Origin: Argopecten irradians
Taxonomy: Eukaryota > Mollusca > Bivalvia > Pectinida > Pectinidae
DNA: 64,000 nt
Assembly: GCF_041381155.1 (NCBI RefSeq)
Contig: NC_091137.1
Location: forward strand, 10,039,765-10,103,764
Reading direction: 5' to 3'
In this document: one piece after another, positions 11,306 through 21,244 of the stretch
How positions within the stretch are numbered: position 1 is the stretch's first letter
Layout of the letters: each line of letters begins with the position of its first letter
Translations under genes and position numbers: made by a program
The notes under the pieces: model-generated
What the model saw: the letters and a program-made list of their open reading frames with translations, nothing else
Told to the model about the DNA's origin: nothing
Database searches by the model: none

Positions 11306-11325
11306 ATTGTATCTCTATATTGATT

Positions 11326-11384
11326 AGCTACTGTTGTAGCAGAGTCAGTCAGAAGGTGATATCTTTTCCTCTACAACAGTAGCT
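11326..11384. mobile_element. Foldback element, short copy (AGCTACTGTTGTAG ends)
   Basis: AGCTACTGTTGTAG at 11326 pairs with CTACAACAGTAGCT ending at 11384. The inside contains CAGTCAGAAGGTGATATCTT, which is also in the longer copy at 22615-22744. Non-coding. Confidence 0.7.
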
Positions 11385-11684
11385 ATATATTTATTGATTA
11401 CATAAATATGCTTATTCATTGTCATGTATGTTACACACTATACAAAATCCTACATACTGTTATGTTTTGTGATGTGGACACTCCATTAACACGGTATCAA
11501 TATGGACAATTTGGCAAATTAAATCTGTTACACCTACTGAATTAAATGCATTAAATTGTATGTCATAAAATTAGAAAATAATGCTAGCAGTTAATTTTTG
11601 TCAACTTCGAATTTGAAAAGGAAACTGCTCCAAAATATAAAGTAATGTTCTTGTTCTTGTAATAAAATAAAACATCTATATCAC

Positions 11685-11835
11685 ATACGTTAGCAGAAAT
11701 ACACAGAGACACGTAAGTTCACTTCATGTGTAATTTATTTACTGTAGACAGGTATAAGCAAAACGAAATGAACACTTACGATTTTTGCTGTTTCTGTGTC
11801 CAAATACGAATGGAATGTTGTAGGCCTTGATTATT
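11685..11835 (-). repeat. Inverted partial copy of the 9094-10230 element
   Basis: Its reverse complement matches about 9720-9930: GTATTTGG(A/G)(C/G)ACAGAAACAG..., then AATCGTAAGTGTTCATTTCG, then ATGAAGTGAACT and TGTGTATTTCTGCTAAC. Internal deletions are present. No terminal CAGTGATAGGG is seen, so it is a fragment. Confidence 0.6.
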
Positions 11836-11839
11836 GCCA

Positions 11840-13640
11840 CACGGGTCGTGTTGGGGAAGTACCCGGGTACCCGTCAAAATACACGTAGGAACCATGTGTA
11901 GGCTTCCCGGCCGGGCATCCGTCAAAATACTTACGAAACATACTGATACTGAGTGTTAGATGTCTGTGTAAACGTAAAATTCAGTAACAAGAAGTACAAA
12001 ATAGCACTCTTTTGTTCTATTTTACTCACAAAGGATGACACTTCATCTGCTAACGACATGTTCACAAGCAACATTGTTGCAATTCTTATTTCCCATGATC
12101 GGAGAAGTGATCATGAATGGCGCACATGTTTACTTTCACTATCGGTATGCTGTATATCACAACACCAGAGGCTATCCGAATGAAGACTACGTCACTCTTT
12201 TGTACTTCCTGTTGCGCATGTGCGGTAAACAACATCTGTCACGGACATTCTGGGCTCTGTCAGCTTGTTACATTACGATTGTATGATGTTACCGATTGAT
12301 ATTAAATTGATATACCAATGCCATTTGCAGTATTGGAGAATAAATCTCTCACATTTCATTATGATTACATTGAAATTTGCTCCATCTGCAGATCGCCCCA
12401 AACAACATCGGTAAATTGTACCACTAAGCTAACTCACGAAGTTGATACGTTCACATAGGAATACGTTCACATACTGTAGGAATACAGGTCGAGTATCTAG
12501 GTACGGATCGGATACTTCAATTCGGGTACACGAGGACAAAATTTAGTACTCATACCAACCCTACTTATACATACTTAAATCCTGTCAATTCCATTATTTA
12601 GTGTTATCTAAACTAGAAGTTCATCCTATATGCAAATGATTGGCGAGAATTTAGGTCATCGATCGCTATCATTCATGCAAATTATTCTCACTATTTTCCA
12701 TTAATAGACAATGATATTATAGCTTTGGACACATTTTTGAAACTATAACACTTAAGGAAATACTACAGATTTTTTTCATGCAATCATAATTACACCATGA
12801 CAGCATATTTGCTTTAGAAAGCGGATTTTTTGGACCTGAGGTGTAGTACTTTTTCACGCTAGGTGGTGTCGTAGTCGAAAAGGCATTTCCAGTATTTCCG
12901 GTATCGCAGGCAATGACAATACGCTGTAAGGCTATATAGCCTTAAGCGTAAAAATTGCTGGTTCTTTTTTTCAGGCACCATGCATGCATAGTGACATGAA
13001 TACAGAAAGTTCATCCCTTGGACCTGTATACAAGTGTATGTATACATATACATACAATTAGCATCATATGAAGACTGAAGAATGTTGATTTGAGTGCTCT
13101 TGAAAGTAAACTTTTCCAATATGGACCTAGAAGATCATGAACAGAACATTTAAACAGTATTAATTTATTAAATGTTCCTTTCAACTGTAATCATTAAATA
13201 AAATTATGATGCAATACTTTTTCATTGTTTAACTTTGTAGAAATATTTGTTTATATTAGTCCTCTAGATCCAGTGATTATAATTCTTGCATCCATATGCC
13301 TGCCCATTTGTTTGTCAGGGCTTGTGAGATAGCTTTTCAATTACTTTTAAAATATAAGGATTTTTTTTTTACATATAGCAATATAGATAACATTGTCTTA
13401 GGATTTCTAAATTCTACTTTACAAGAGAGTAGACTCAACATATAAATAAAACCATAAAACTAGCAAGTTATCTGAAATGTTAAAAATCTTTTTGTCTGAA
13501 CCAAATTTCACATTTATTGTCTATGTGTAACTTGTACATAGACCATTTATGTATTAATACTGTAGTAACAGTGATTACAAACACATAGACTAAAATGTAG
13601 TATGTAGTACTATGTACATCTGTCTTTGATTTGAGTTCTA
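11840..13640. other. Non-coding stretch, nothing recognised
   Basis: Only short frames. The part 11840-12560 has partly repeated, G+C-richer words (ACCCGGGTACCCG at 11861). I could not connect this to a known element. Confidence 0.35.
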
Positions 13641-13660
13641 AACAAAAAAGTGGTACCTAT

Positions 13661-13911
13661 TGGGAAGTTGTGACTTGGGCGGAGGGTGAAATACAGAAGA
13701 AATAGCTACACATGGAAAAAAGAAAGATATACAGTACCATATGGATTCAAAGTTGCTCCAAAATCAATGAGACTAAATAACCAAAAAAAAAAAAGCCATG
13801 TAAACCCCAAATATGCAATGACCAGATCAATGATAAAGCACCCTTCCACTTCCAGTTATCTGTAGCTATTTCTTCTATATTTCAACCCCCCACTCAAGTT
13901 ACAACTTCCCA
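13661..13911. mobile_element. Foldback element, arms about 52 bp
   Basis: 13661-13712 (TGGGAAGTTGTGACTTGGGC then GAAATACAGAAGAAATAGCTAC) is repeated inverted at 13859-13911 with a handful of mismatches. About 145 bp separate the arms. Non-coding MITE-like structure; no clear target duplication. Confidence 0.65.
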
Positions 13912-14146
13912 ACCTCATGATTCTTCTGTCTTTTAGCCCCCCCACCCCCACCCCCCAACACACACATACCTGATTGATTGTCATGTTATTTCAGGTTCCT
14001 ATTCAGGTATTATTCCTAAAAACCTAAAAGGGTAATACACACTGTGTACTCTCAAAGGAGGGGAACCACTTCATTCAAAAATGGAATTTACAATTTCATC
14101 TTAATTTTGAAATTTTCAATTTAATTATTAATTACTGGACTATTAA

Positions 14147-15592
14147 CCCTTAGGCTGCTGCAATGGTTTGTATAGTAATGGCTCTCAGTGCTGCATTAAT
14201 TTTGTAAAATCCAGGGAAATGATAACCTAATTATAAATGATTATATCTTGAAAACTATTTGCATTATGTGAATAAAAGTTATATGAAAATTGTTTGTTAT
14301 TGCCTGTAGCTTATATTGATGTTGTTTATTCCGCAAATATACTTCTCGTTAAGCATACAGGTAACAATACAGGTGACTAAAGGTAAAAATATTAGGTTGT
14401 ATCAAATAATAACAAGAAAACTCAATTAAAATTATGAAATAAAACCAATTTAATAGAGTAACCTTAGTATTAAGAAGCATATGACTTCATTTGGTTATTA
14501 AGTCTTTGAAAAAATCCAGGTAAAAAATTCTAAAACTAATTAATATTCACAAACAAAATCTTGATAATTGTTCATGAAAGAAAGAAGCTAGTTTCCTGTT
14601 TAATTTCTGGTCTATCATCACATAGTGTATGCATTTGCATTATGCACCACATATTATCTCTATCTTAGACCAAGTTACCCTTAAAAGTATTGTTATAGCT
14701 CAGGTGAGTCCAGGTAAGTCATTTTCAGTCAGGTGAAAGTTAATTAGACAATATAACTAGAAAACGATCCTAAACAATTTCTGAAAAATTGTTTTTCAAA
14801 TGCATCATGACTTGACCAACAGTGGTGTAAATCACTTAATCTGGATAAAACCCATAGCCGTTATCAACGTAAAAGAAACACCTGCATCTCATAAAACGTA
14901 ATCCCAGTGTCATTTTTCGTTCATGTTTTCTTTGAACATGCCGGTCGGTCATTGACGGTAAACTTCGTGAAGATAATATAAACAAATTTGTGTGAACAAC
15001 TATATTTTCTATATTGTAATCATCCAAAAATGCTTTTAAAAGCAACTAGCTTACATTTATTCATGTTATGCATTAATTTCAACTCGCCTGTGAAAGTCAA
15101 TCTTGTCGTCTGTCAACACGGCAGCCGGCCGTGTGGGGGGCTGCCTCATGTTCTGTGTTGGCATCGGGCACACACTAATTTATAGGAGAAATTAAAATAA
15201 TTTTGCCTTCTATTGGATCCCAATCTAAAGTATCTGACCCTTCAAATTTACTTTCAACTTCTGACACATCGCTAGCAAAGAACTGTTGTACACGTTCTTC
15301 ATCACTTCGATCTATCGGAGCGGCCATTTTGACGAGTCAGTATACCATTCGAATTCCTCCACACCTGTGCTTATTTTTAGTGTATAATCCCGAGAATATC
15401 GAATGTAATTACACTAGAACCAATCGGAAGCATTCTACTTTCGTTTTCAGACATAATTTTAGCAACAGGAGGGAGATTTGACGATCGGACCGCCGGTTGA
15501 AAACTCGCAGTCAAAAAACGTCTTTTTTACGCGTGTAGCACTGAGGGCCATTTAAACCAACGCGTATATAGTCGCGTGTAGCAGTCTAAGGG
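14147..15592 (-). mobile_element. Decayed piggyBac-type element with TTAA duplication
   Basis: TTAA (14143-14146) precedes CCCTTAGGCTGCTGCA and TGTAGCAGTCTAAGGG precedes TTAA (15593-15596). These are inverted ends starting CCC next to TTAA, the hallmark of piggyBac transposons. It also has an acidic 5' ORF at the expected place on the minus strand (see next entry). At 1446 bp it is too short for an intact transposase; the 3' part of the gene is missing. Confidence 0.72.
15175..15327 (-). pseudogene. N-terminal remnant of a piggyBac-like transposase ORF
   Basis: Minus-strand frame of 50 codons starting MAAPIDRSDEERVQQFF and rich in Asp, Glu and Ser (about residues 8-40), ending in TAG. An acidic, serine-rich N-terminus is usual for piggyBac-derived transposases, but the diagnostic DDD catalytic core is absent. 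The call rests mainly on the TTAA/CCC element ends around it. It lies about 265 bp inside the right end, a plausible 5' UTR. Confidence 0.45.
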
Positions 15593-15599
15593 TTAAAAC

Positions 15600-17000
15600 A
15601 GTATAGAACCCCTCGGCTACAGACAAAGTACTGTGGTACACATTTCTCTTAATTAATTACTTTTCTTCAACTCAATCATCTTTTTCTCCAGAGCACAAAA
15701 AAGAACAGGAAACAACAGAAAAGGAAAGTAACATACATGTAGGCCTATATGTTTTCTGGAAATATATATGATGTGTTAATTCTCACAGCATAGGCCTACA
15801 TGAATGTGAAGAATTAAATATTATCAATGTTTGAGAGAATTTCCTAGTTGTAATTCTATAGCAGCTACATGGAATGTACGTTTACATATATACATTGTAC
15901 GATACATATACATCATAAAAGTTTCTTTCCTTCCAGCTGGACATTCATGTCATCTCTCTCCAGAACTCAAATATTGTTTACAAAAAAAAACCAACCAGAG
16001 ACATAGATAATTTAATTAAATCTCTGCAAAAAACTACACGAATAATTGAACACGTATATTGTACTTGTAAAATATCTATGTATGAGCTAATTTATTTTCA
16101 CATCTTTGACAGCTACATGCATGGACGTTCTATGGAACGTTTTCGTGTGGTTTTAAATGGGAAATTATGTTACGATTATTTGTATTTAACCTTCATGATT
16201 CGGTTGATGTAAAATACGACGAATGCTATGCTGCAATAATTGCCCCTTGCCGGGGCCCCATCTCTGCATCGGCCGAATATTTGTGTCGATTTCCATGTAC
16301 AAGATGCTTTTATCGAAAAATGATTACAAAGCATTGTCATTAATGTAAGAATACTTCATTTGCATCAAATGTATCATCTCAAAACAACAATTTGCATACC
16401 GCATTAGTGGTTTATCACACGAAACGAAACCGACACGACTGAGAAACACATGTCCATGTTGACATTTCCACGCAGCCTCGTTTTCAAAGAGTTTGGAGAA
16501 TTTATATTTAGAACTGTGCTAAATTTACACGGGGCTTCCCCAAAATTTCAATGGTCAAAACTGGACACCGTAAGCAGAACTTGACCATCATTATGGTATA
16601 CAATGACTTTTGGAAGGCCAAAGAACGCATTTAGACTGGTTTCCGTTGCCCGACTATTCACTTTAAATGTATTATATATATGGAATTTGAATATAATGAT
16701 AGTAATTATTTTCAGATCAAAAAATATTACAGTATTAAGCTACCAAAGTTGAAAATTATTTCTTTCATTTTGTTCACACAATTTTTCTCCTGGACTGGTT
16801 CCAATTGAAATGATACTTGCATGTAGACATTCTGTAAAACATAAGGAAACAATAAATGTATTAACAGAGTAATTACTGAAAAGGCTAATATCATATAATT
16901 AAACATTTTTTTTTATAAATAGCAATACCAGTTTAGAGTACATTTTATTGAAATTTGTTTCCTGTTTTTCTTTATAGTCCTCCTGTTTTTTTTAGAGTTT
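15600..17000. other. Non-coding stretch, nothing recognised apart from a candidate element end
   Basis: AT-rich, no sustained frame. The segment 16100-16660 is less AT-rich and ends at the TTAA-flanked inverted end at 16662. A roughly 60-bp stretch at 16674-16740 resembles 6325-6385 in the same orientation. Confidence 0.35.
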
Positions 17001-17094
17001 TGTCCTTCATAAATTGATTGTAATATAGCATTTGTCATATAATGTATCTGATAATGTGCACAAGGAAGTATAAGTATACGCATGTGTGCATGGG

Positions 17095-17290
17095 TACGGT
17101 GATAAGTTATTAAAAAACTGGCGGATGCTGAATATGAAAGTCGTAAAGTCTATTTTGCCGAGTAAAAAGTTCAAAGAATTAATATTGTTCATACCCAAAG
17201 ATATAATCGCACTAAAAACAGTGATCGTGTAGGCTTTTGTGTGATTGCATTTGTAAGAATGTGCCAGGTGGTAGAGATTAGTTCTGCTCG
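17095..17290 (-). repeat. Dispersed repeat, inverted relative of 24436-24600
   Basis: The reverse complement contains CACCTGGCAC..TTACAAATGCAATCA, TACACGATCA.TGTTTTTA and GGCAAAATAGACTTTACG, in the same order as 24436-24575 inside the pogo-like element. Probably a fragment of the same family. A minus-strand frame of 98 codons (17007-17303) covers it but has no recognisable domain. Confidence 0.55.
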
Positions 17291-17454
17291 AGTGATCACA
17301 CAATGCAAGTGAGAGTGGGGAGTATGTTTATGCAAGTTTTAATTGCTAATCTCTGATGATTGTTGACAAAATATAACTCAGGATAATTGCTAAACATTTA
17401 ACAGTTTTCTCCACGTTTGTTGTAGATTGAAACAGCTTTTTGAGTGCCATTCTA

Positions 17455-17564
17455 CCACAGGGCCATGTATAGTTACTATATGAAAAAATAGCCAGAAATA
17501 CATATAAAATGACACATGTATTTTTGGCTATTTTTTCATATAGAAACTATACATGGCCCTGTGG
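17455..17564. repeat. Near-perfect 49-bp hairpin
   Basis: Arm 17455-17503 (starts CCACAGGGCCATGTATAG) and arm 17516-17564 are inverted copies with two mismatches by eye and a 12-base loop. It could be a very short foldback transposon or, if transcribed, a small-RNA precursor. Neither is shown. Confidence 0.85.
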
Positions 17565-17569
17565 TTCTA

Positions 17570-18600
17570 CGGTAGAATTATGAAAAAGAAATCGGCATTT
17601 TCATCGATCTACAAATGAAGTAGTCCAAAAAAATCTCACTTCGAGTTATACGAACATTTTATGTATTTTTTTTTTCATTCGGACCAAAAATTTACTTCGT
17701 TACTTACGTAGTTTACTGAATATGCTATATATTATCAGAAGGTCAAGCTCCTGTAGGCCTACATGTGATCAGAAACATATATGTATATATGTTTCTGATG
17801 TGATGAAAGAGGCTAAAATGTTTCTAAAGTATGATTTAGTGACAACCTCTAAACGTGCTTTAATATGTATATATAATCTGATAATGTATACATGTGCGTA
17901 TAAAATTATCGATAATTATAGATGTGGTAAATATTCATACCTTATTAACTGCCGTAAGTTGGAAGATTACGCCACCTTGGACATTTAGAAAATGTCCATC
18001 GTCTGTCACGCGCTATTTGTATCCGAAGACAAAGTTTATCCTAAATTTTGTTAGAGTTGTCTTTCTTCCATTGTGGATTTACACGTACATGTGGCATAAC
18101 GCAGCCGTAATAAACAAGTCTCCATTTCGTCCTGAAATTTATTTGCTCCCGAACTGATTTGATTCAAAGTACAAAAATCAGTATTGTAACAATTTTGATG
18201 TTTGAGGTGAAATATTGATTCATTTTTTCCGTTGCGGGATAATTGTCACTAGTAGGGACTAAACGCGTGGGGCGAAAAGAAGCATTTTCGGGACGAAACG
18301 TCTTCATGCATTGTAAACAACATTTTCGGGACGAAAAGTCTAAATACATTGTAAACAATTCAAGTGAAAATTTTCCAACCTAAGATCATTTGGATAATGT
18401 ATATGGTAAGGATATGAAAGCAGTAATCTACTATTCCTGTTTCAACATTACAGATACGCTTATTTCAGTAACTTTCATATTCAAAATTTATTATTTAAAA
18501 TTCCCGGTAAAATCAAAGTTGTTGAATACACTGCCGTTAGGAGCGCTAGTATCTGCGAGCAAGTTTTTAGCCAATCCTATATTGAGGAAATTGACTGAAA
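17570..18600. other. Non-coding stretch, nothing recognised
   Basis: Short frames only. Two roughly 30-bp direct repeats with CATTTTCGGGACGAAA at 18282 and 18321 form a two-copy local duplication. Confidence 0.35.
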
Positions 18601-18639
18601 GAGAATTTTGCAACCACGATCACAAAGGCGAGGTGATTA

Positions 18640-19190
18640 CCTCGCCAAAAAAAGAAAATATGCTCTTTGGGAAACTAGATCAAAATTGTATATACCATAG
18701 GATTGATAATGAAATTGTTCTTTATATTAAACATTATATTTACAAAACTAGATGCTTACATGGTTCATTAAATGTGACAGCCTTTTTGAACTCTATTAAA
18801 GAGTATTACTATGTTCAAAAGTATATAGCTTTTGGTAAAGGAGAAAAAAATTTAATAGATTCAATAAAGATTGGCAAAAATGGTTAAAACTAGTGGAACT
18901 TGCAAACCCCTGACAGTTTGTCCATATTTTAAATTGAAATGAAATAGCTATTTATACATGTTTTTCCATGTGTCATGCTTGCACTATGTATACATTTGTA
19001 TAGATCTGTGAAGTGATATCCATTTTCTGTCCTTTTTTTCCCTTTTCTATCCCTTATGTTAATTGTTTTTTATTAGTTTATATACCATTCCTCTTCATAC
19101 CCTTATCACCCTTTACCTCCTTCCTCCCTCCACATCTGATTTTTTTTTCTTACCCCCTGCCCCCTTTTCATAAATAATAATAAAAAACAT
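18640..19190 (+). mobile_element. LINE 3' end, C-terminal ORF fragment and 3' UTR
   Basis: A frame ending at 18887 encodes LYIKHYIYKTRCLHGSLNV, which parallels LLLVKQYIYNCKCLEKELN of the LINE copy at 1456-2699, i.e. the C-terminus of an ORF2-like protein. Near 18846 the frame shifts, and the alternative frame gives DWQKWLK, a typical end. A T/C-rich 3' UTR with ATAATAATAAAAAACA near 19175 follows. 5'-truncated and inactive. The open frame continues upstream to 18390, but I cannot recognise that part. Confidence 0.62.
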
Positions 19191-19529
19191 TGAAATTTCT
19201 AGTGTATGAGAGGAAAATGCCAGAATGGAAGGATATTGGAGTAATGTGCATGTAGATGTGGCAAATGTAGTCTTTGTTAAAACATTGTTTGGAAAATGAT
19301 AAAAAAAAAATAGAAATGATAACATTCCTGTTATTTAGGAACCTTTATCATAGATATACAGTAAGTATTCATAAAACCTGTATAGACGCTAAAATATTGC
19401 TGCTAGTTAGTCTTCAAGTTAGGCATTCAAGTGACACATTTTATTTTGAACATGGCGTTCTTGCTGTTTCTTTGTGTAAACACTTGGCAAAGATGTCCTA
19501 AGTTTTCCAATGCAATAAATTTAGTGCTT

Positions 19530-19705
19530 ATACAAGCTGCTTGGATATCTGTTAAGCATTAGATTGATGTGAAACAGTATTTTTTTAGCATCTGCAAAGA
19601 CAAATCGTTACAATCTGGCACACAAATTGTATGAAATTAGTTTAATTTTCTCAGCAAAAAAGGTGGGGGCGCATTTATTAGAGGAGGCACTCTTAATAGG
19701 GAAAA
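19530..19705 (-). repeat. Dispersed repeat, inverted relative of 22455-22603
   Basis: The reverse complement begins GTATTTTCCCTATTAAGAG and includes GCGCCCCCAC, TTTCATACAATTT, ACGATTTGTCTTTGCAG and ATACTGTTTCACATCA, colinear with 22470-22603. A related GTATTTTCCCTAATGAG start is at 788. Confidence 0.65.
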
Positions 19706-19709
19706 TATG

Positions 19710-20870
19710 GTATGTGGATATTTTTGTTAATAAAACTATTACTTTGCTAGTACATAAACTACAAGGATGAATTGTTACTATGTACTATAAGGACCCGTAA
19801 CTTTTAGGGTCAACCGGTGCTCGATACCAGGTATAAAGGTCATATCAAGATACTAATTAACTGGTTCACACAGGTAAATCGGACATGGGATGCATGGCTG
19901 GAACATTTTATGTTATTGAGCTAATGCAATGGCTCAAACAAAACTACATATAAATTAATATATATATCCTATAGAATTTTTTAAATTTCTACTTCAACTA
20001 AAATAACCTTGCCCATAAGCTCATTCATACAGTAATTAGTGACGTCACAATAACTGCTTATCAGATGATTATCGCAAGCAATTTGGCTTAATTGATAAAT
20101 AATTTAAGCATGAATTTCATTCAGACATTTGGATTTGAATTATGTCAATGTCTTATGACATATTCTTCAAATAAGCAATATGCACTGGGTTATAAAATGT
20201 TATATCTGTTTAAAGGAGGTCATGAGGTTGTGAGTCCATTACATTTCAGTGTGTCCTAAGATTGCATGCTTAGATAAAATGGTAATTTATTTATAGGTAG
20301 TGTATTCCAAATTATATAACCAGCCATACTCTATTGAAATTACAATGTACAACAGGTGACAACTGGTCTTAGGTGGGCTTGGTGACTTCACGTATCATTG
20401 ACTGTGAACAATCTAAAAGCAACGTGCCCAGAATTGATAGGACCCAGTTTTTTCCTTGTGCGTATTTCTTGGAAAGAGATAGGAACACATGAAAAAATGG
20501 ACTCCAATTTCACATTAAAGAAACTTTCCTTAAAATATGTTATCAACATACGCCAACTAGGCATACGCAAGAGAAACTGATGACAGTCGTCTGCAACCAT
20601 ACACCTGATATAACTAGTAACTAAAACTGTCACACGCGAGTCGAAACGCTTCCTCAAAACGAAATGTAAAGTAATAGAACTTTGAGATTAAATGTGATTT
20701 CTGAATAATGACGTGCTTTGTTTTATAAATATGATCTATATGAAACATTTTCAACACTCACCTTTCCTATGGGACCGTGCAGTTTTGATTTTCGTGTGGT
20801 TGTCTACTTTCTTATCTCAGTCTCTGAATAGAGGAATAAGGTGAAGCATTTACTTCCGGGTTGTGTAAAT
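19710..20870. other. Region upstream of SH3BP5-like gene, no confident gene
   Basis: A minus-strand frame of 89 codons (20388-20657, start MRKRFDSRV) and an overlapping plus-strand frame are open, but neither shows a domain or signal I recognise. The minus frame would be divergent to the gene at 21167. Probably chance. Confidence 0.3.
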
Positions 20871-21166
20871 CAAACCTAAAACTATTTACGCACTTTACTT
20901 TCGTGGCTACACGTGCACGTTAGATGTTTTCAGTGACAACTGAATTACGCAGGTTACACAGCAAACTCTCTAACAAATCATGATTGGCAATTAAACAATA
21001 TTTAGAATAATAAAATACACAGTTGATCGATTATATATCAAATATATACAATTTATGATAATAGTTCTTCTAATGGTAAGCAAGATAACCAATTATTTAT
21101 AGTTTAGACTGAGCGTGATGTTGGATCTAGATTAATGCAATCATCAACGAAAACTTTCAGGCAAAG

Positions 21167-21244
21167 ATGGCCGACTATGAAGGTCGGTTGTCTCCTGCCT
21201 GTATTGACGATCTAGAAGATGAAACTCTCGATCCTAGAATACAG
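21167..21244 (+). CDS. SH3BP5: SH3BP5-like exon 1 (start codon)
   Basis: 26 codons starting MADYEGRLSPACIDDLEDE. The ATG sits in GCAAAGATGG, a good animal start context. The preceding ACTTTCAG could be a splice acceptor of a 5' UTR intron. Donor CAG|GTATAT, phase 0. Confidence 0.88.

Larger units (their letters stand above)
6382..16662. mobile_element. Possible 10.3-kb element bounded by TTAA and 17-bp inverted ends
   Basis: TTAA (6378-6381) is followed by AGCGAATAGTCGGGCAA. The inverse, TTGCCCGACTATTCACT, precedes TTAA at 16663-16666. That is a 17-bp inverted pair with one mismatch, both next to TTAA, as in Kolobok-type elements. The interval holds several other mobile elements and no identifiable Kolobok transposase. 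It may equally be two separate ends of one dispersed family, not a single element. Confidence 0.3.

Noticed and set aside
20388..20657. 89-codon minus-strand ORF upstream of the SH3BP5-like gene
   Set aside because: No recognisable domain and overlapped by another chance frame on the plus strand; kept only as a note.
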